Position numbers and translations under genes: made by a program
Origin: Clostridia bacterium
GTDB lineage: Bacteria; Bacillota; Clostridia; RGIG8785
Direction: 5' to 3'
DNA length: 7,210 bases
Assembly (NCBI GenBank): GCA_017620795.1
Contig: JAGAUM010000132.1
Span: 1 to 7,210 of the forward strand
The notes under the pieces: generated by a model
Databases searched by the model: none
Told to the model about the DNA's origin: nothing
Seen by the model: the letters and a program-made list of their open reading frames with translations, nothing else
In this document: positions 5,330 through 7,210 of the stretch, piece by piece
How the letters are laid out: every line of letters starts with the position of its first letter
How positions within the stretch are numbered: position 1 is the stretch's first letter

Positions 5330-5456
5330 ATCACATAATGGGTCTGCTTGCGCAAAACCCGCTCGTAAAGAGAAAAGTTGCCCCTTTTTTCTATATGAAT
5401 TTTAGCAGACTTTTTCCCTGATAAAACAGGGAATGTGCAGGGACAAAATCTAAGAT
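5330..5456 (+). promoter_or_regulatory. Structured 5' leader of the rpoB transcript
   Basis: Several pairings can be drawn by eye. GTCTGCT (5342-5348) pairs perfectly with AGCAGAC (5404-5410), immediately followed by T5 (5411-5415). Inside this, AGAGAAAAG (5369-5377) pairs with CTTTTTTCT (5384-5392), one G-U and a 6-base loop. Downstream TTCCCTG (5414-5420) pairs with CAGGGAA (5427-5433) around ATAAAA; a second CAGGGA copy at 5438-5443 could replace the right arm. GGGT (5340-5343) could instead pair with ACCC (5357-5360), which excludes the long stem. This is not a leader family I recognise, and no ligand or protein is assigned. Confidence 0.5.
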
Positions 5457-5463
5457 GAGGTGG
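5457..5463 (+). promoter_or_regulatory. Ribosome binding site of rpoB
   Basis: GAGGTGG is seven bases before the ATG at 5471. The site is downstream of the leader hairpins and not obviously sequestered by them. Confidence 0.75.
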
Positions 5464-5470
5464 TTAAATT

Positions 5471-7210
5471 ATGGTGCATCCGGTACAACTGGGCAAAAAT
5501 CAGCGGATGAGTTATTCCCAAATCGATGAAGTTTTGGAAATGCCAAACTTAATCGAGGTGCAGAAGAATTCGTACAACTGGTTTTTGGAAGAAGGACTGC
5601 GAGAAGTTTTTCGTGATATTTCCCCCATCAGCGACTATACCGGGAACTTAATCCTGGAGTTCATCGACTATGCTTTGGATGAGAATCCCAAGTATTCGGT
5701 GGAGGAGTGCAAAGAGCGCGATGCGACCTATTCTAAGGCACTCAAGGTAAAAGTCCGTCTGATTAACAAGGACACCGGCGAAATCAAAGAGCAGGAAATC
5801 TTTATGGGCGATTTCCCCATCATGACCGAGCAGGGTACCTTTATTATCAACGGTGCAGAACGTGTTATTGTCAGCCAGCTGGTCCGTTCTCCGGGCATCT
5901 ATTTTGACTGGCAGTTTGATAAAGCAGGTAAGAAACTCTTCACGGCACAGATGATTCCCAATCGCGGTGCCTGGTTGGAGTTTGAGACCGATTCCAACGA
6001 CATCTTCTCGATTCGTGTTGACAGAACGAGAAAGCTGCCGGTAACGACCTTTATCCGTTCCATGGGTATTGGTACCAATCCCGAAATTTTAGACCTCTTT
6101 GGCGAGGACGAGCGGATGATGATGACCTTGGAAAAGGACAACACCGCCTCGGTAGAAGAGGGCTTGATTGAGGTTTATCGCCGTCTGCGTCCGGGTGAAC
6201 CCCCGACTGTAGAGAGCGCACAGACCTTGCTCCATAACCTGTTCTTCGACCCCAAGCGTTATGACTTGGCAAAGGTCGGACGTTATAAATTCAACAAGAA
6301 GTTATCGTTGGATACCCGTATCGTCGGTCAGGTTGCTGCCGATATGAGTATCCATCCCGAAACCGGTGAGGTTCTTTGTCCTGCCGGTGAGAAGATTGAC
6401 CAAGAAACGGCTACCGCTATCAAAAACAGCGGTGTCAATGCCATCTTTGTTGACGTTGCGGGCAAGCGCGTCAAAATCTTCTCCAATAACATGGTCAATC
6501 CTTCGGCATATCTGGGCTTCGATGTCTCCGACATCACCCACGAGGACGTGCATCTGCCTGTCCTGAAGGAAATCATGGAAAACAACAAGACCGAGGCGGA
6601 TATCCGTGAAGCCATGGTCGCACAGAAGGATGCTTTGGTACCCAAGCATATCATCGTTGACGATATGCTGGCTGCCATGAACTACTGCAACCATCTGTCC
6701 GCTTCCATCGGTGTCAAGGACGATATCGACCATTTGGGTAACCGTCGTCTCCGCTGCGTAGGCGAGCTGTTACAGAACCAGTTCCGTATCGGCTTGGCGC
6801 GTATGGAGCGTGTGGTTCGTGAGCGTATGACCGTTCAGGATCTGGACATCGTTACGCCTCAGGCTTTAATCAACATCCGTCCTGTTGTTTCTTCTATTAA
6901 AGAATTCTTCGGCTCTTCGCAGCTATCTCAGTTTATGGACCAGACCAACCCCTTGGCAGAGCTGACCCATAAGCGCCGTTTAAGCGCACTGGGCCCCGGT
7001 GGTTTGAGCCGTGACCGTGCAGGCTTCGAAGTCCGTGACGTACACCATTCTCACTACGGTAGAATGTGCCCGATTGAGACTCCTGAAGGTCCTAACATCG
7101 GTTTGATTAACTCCCTTGCTACTTATGCAAGAATCAATGAGTATGGATTTGTGGAAGCTCCATATCGTAAGCTTGATAAGAGTAATCCAGATAATCCAGT
7201 GGTAACAGAT
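5471..7210 (+). CDS. rpoB: DNA-directed RNA polymerase beta subunit, N-terminal 580 residues (3' end outside window)
   Basis: The frame is open from the ATG at 5471 to the window edge; full-length RpoB in this group is about 1200-1300 residues, so less than half is here. It is the catalytic-core beta subunit that forms one side of the RNA polymerase cleft. Recognisable blocks include [18 protein letters not shown] near the start, [23 protein letters not shown] (lobe-flanking), [26 protein letters not shown] (fork and protrusion), and the rifampicin cluster at 480-512. There Q487, D490, H500 and S505 correspond to E. coli Q513, D516, H526 and S531 and are all the usual susceptible residues. 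[14 protein letters not shown] follows at 533-546. An extended stretch at about 300-410, with a [12 protein letters not shown] motif, is the longer version usual in Clostridia. The gene has its own promoter, directly after spoIIID, and is not preceded by rplJL. Codon choice changes in the last 130 bases. Confidence 0.98.
   Translation, partial: MVHPVQLGKNQRMSYSQIDEVLEMPNLIEVQKNSYNWFLEEGLREVFRDISPISDYTGNLILEFIDYALDENPKYSVEECKERDATYSKALKVKVRLINKDTGEIKEQEIFMGDFPIMTEQGTFIINGAERVIVSQLVRSPGIYFDWQFDKAGKKLFTAQMIPNRGAWLEFETDSNDIFSIRVDRTRKLPVTTFIRSMGIGTNPEILDLFGEDERMMMTLEKDNTASVEEGLIEVYRRLRPGEPPTVESAQTLLHNLFFDPKRYDLAKVGRYKFNKKLSLDTRIVGQVAADMSIHPETGEVLCPAGEKIDQETATAIKNSGVNAIFVDVAGKRVKIFSNNMVNPSAYLGFDVSDITHEDVHLPVLKEIMENNKTEADIREAMVAQKDALVPKHIIVDDMLAAMNYCNHLSASIGVKDDIDHLGNRRLRCVGELLQNQFRIGLARMERVVRERMTVQDLDIVTPQALINIRPVVSSIKEFFGSSQLSQFMDQTNPLAELTHKRRLSALGPGGLSRDRAGFEVRDVHHSHYGRMCPIETPEGPNIGLINSLATYARINEYGFVEAPYRKLDKSNPDNPVVTD

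Noticed and set aside
5369..5392. Leader hairpin as a stand-alone terminator
   Set aside because: The stem is almost all A-U with a wobble, and its T-run is in the stem rather than after it. It is better seen as part of a larger leader fold.
6302..6733. Minus-strand open frames opposite rpoB (also 5899-6144, 6051-6272 and 6328-6678)
   Set aside because: They are antisense to highly conserved RpoB sequence and have no independent support.
6911..7004. Rifampicin-resistance substitutions in RpoB
   Set aside because: The positions equal to E. coli Q513, D516, H526 and S531 carry the usual residues, so the sequence predicts a susceptible form.

Overview
The window reads as a chromosomal segment from an endospore-forming, probably anaerobic member of the Bacillota (class Clostridia). 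The main evidence is a clear SpoIIID gene, a Clostridia-like RpoB start, Gram-positive-style strong ribosome binding sites, and a BspA-type leucine-rich-repeat protein of the kind common in gut and oral anaerobes. The finer placement is inference.

Layout, left to right: (1) 2-2316, a same-strand pair: the C-terminal end of a membrane glycosyltransferase (GT2 type), then, 14 bases later, a membrane-anchored c-di-GMP phosphodiesterase with a shrunken solute-binding-like sensor, a degenerate GGDEF domain and an intact EAL domain. Together they suggest polysaccharide synthesis or export tuned by c-di-GMP. (2) 2315-2350, a terminator that works in both directions. (3) 2353-4893, a visibly more AT-rich module: a small ribbon-helix-helix (RHH) DNA-binding protein on the minus strand, divergent from a large secreted BspA-type repeat protein. 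The roughly 90-base gap between them holds back-to-back promoter elements and a perfect 9-bp inverted repeat that looks like an operator. (4) 4999-5253, spoIIID, the mother-cell sporulation regulator, behind a sigma-E-like promoter and followed by its own terminator. (5) 5294 onward, a near-consensus sigma-A promoter, a structured leader of about 140 bases, and the first 580 codons of rpoB, which runs off the right edge.

The segments look like four separate transcription units divided by three intrinsic terminators. The most interesting parts are the RHH/LRR module, where 69-bp repeats are almost identical except at four residues per repeat and carry signs of recent block duplication; the rpoB leader, which folds on paper into nested stems with a U-tract; and the placement of rpoB straight after spoIIID rather than after rplJL. 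No RNA gene, CRISPR array, transposase or integrase is visible.
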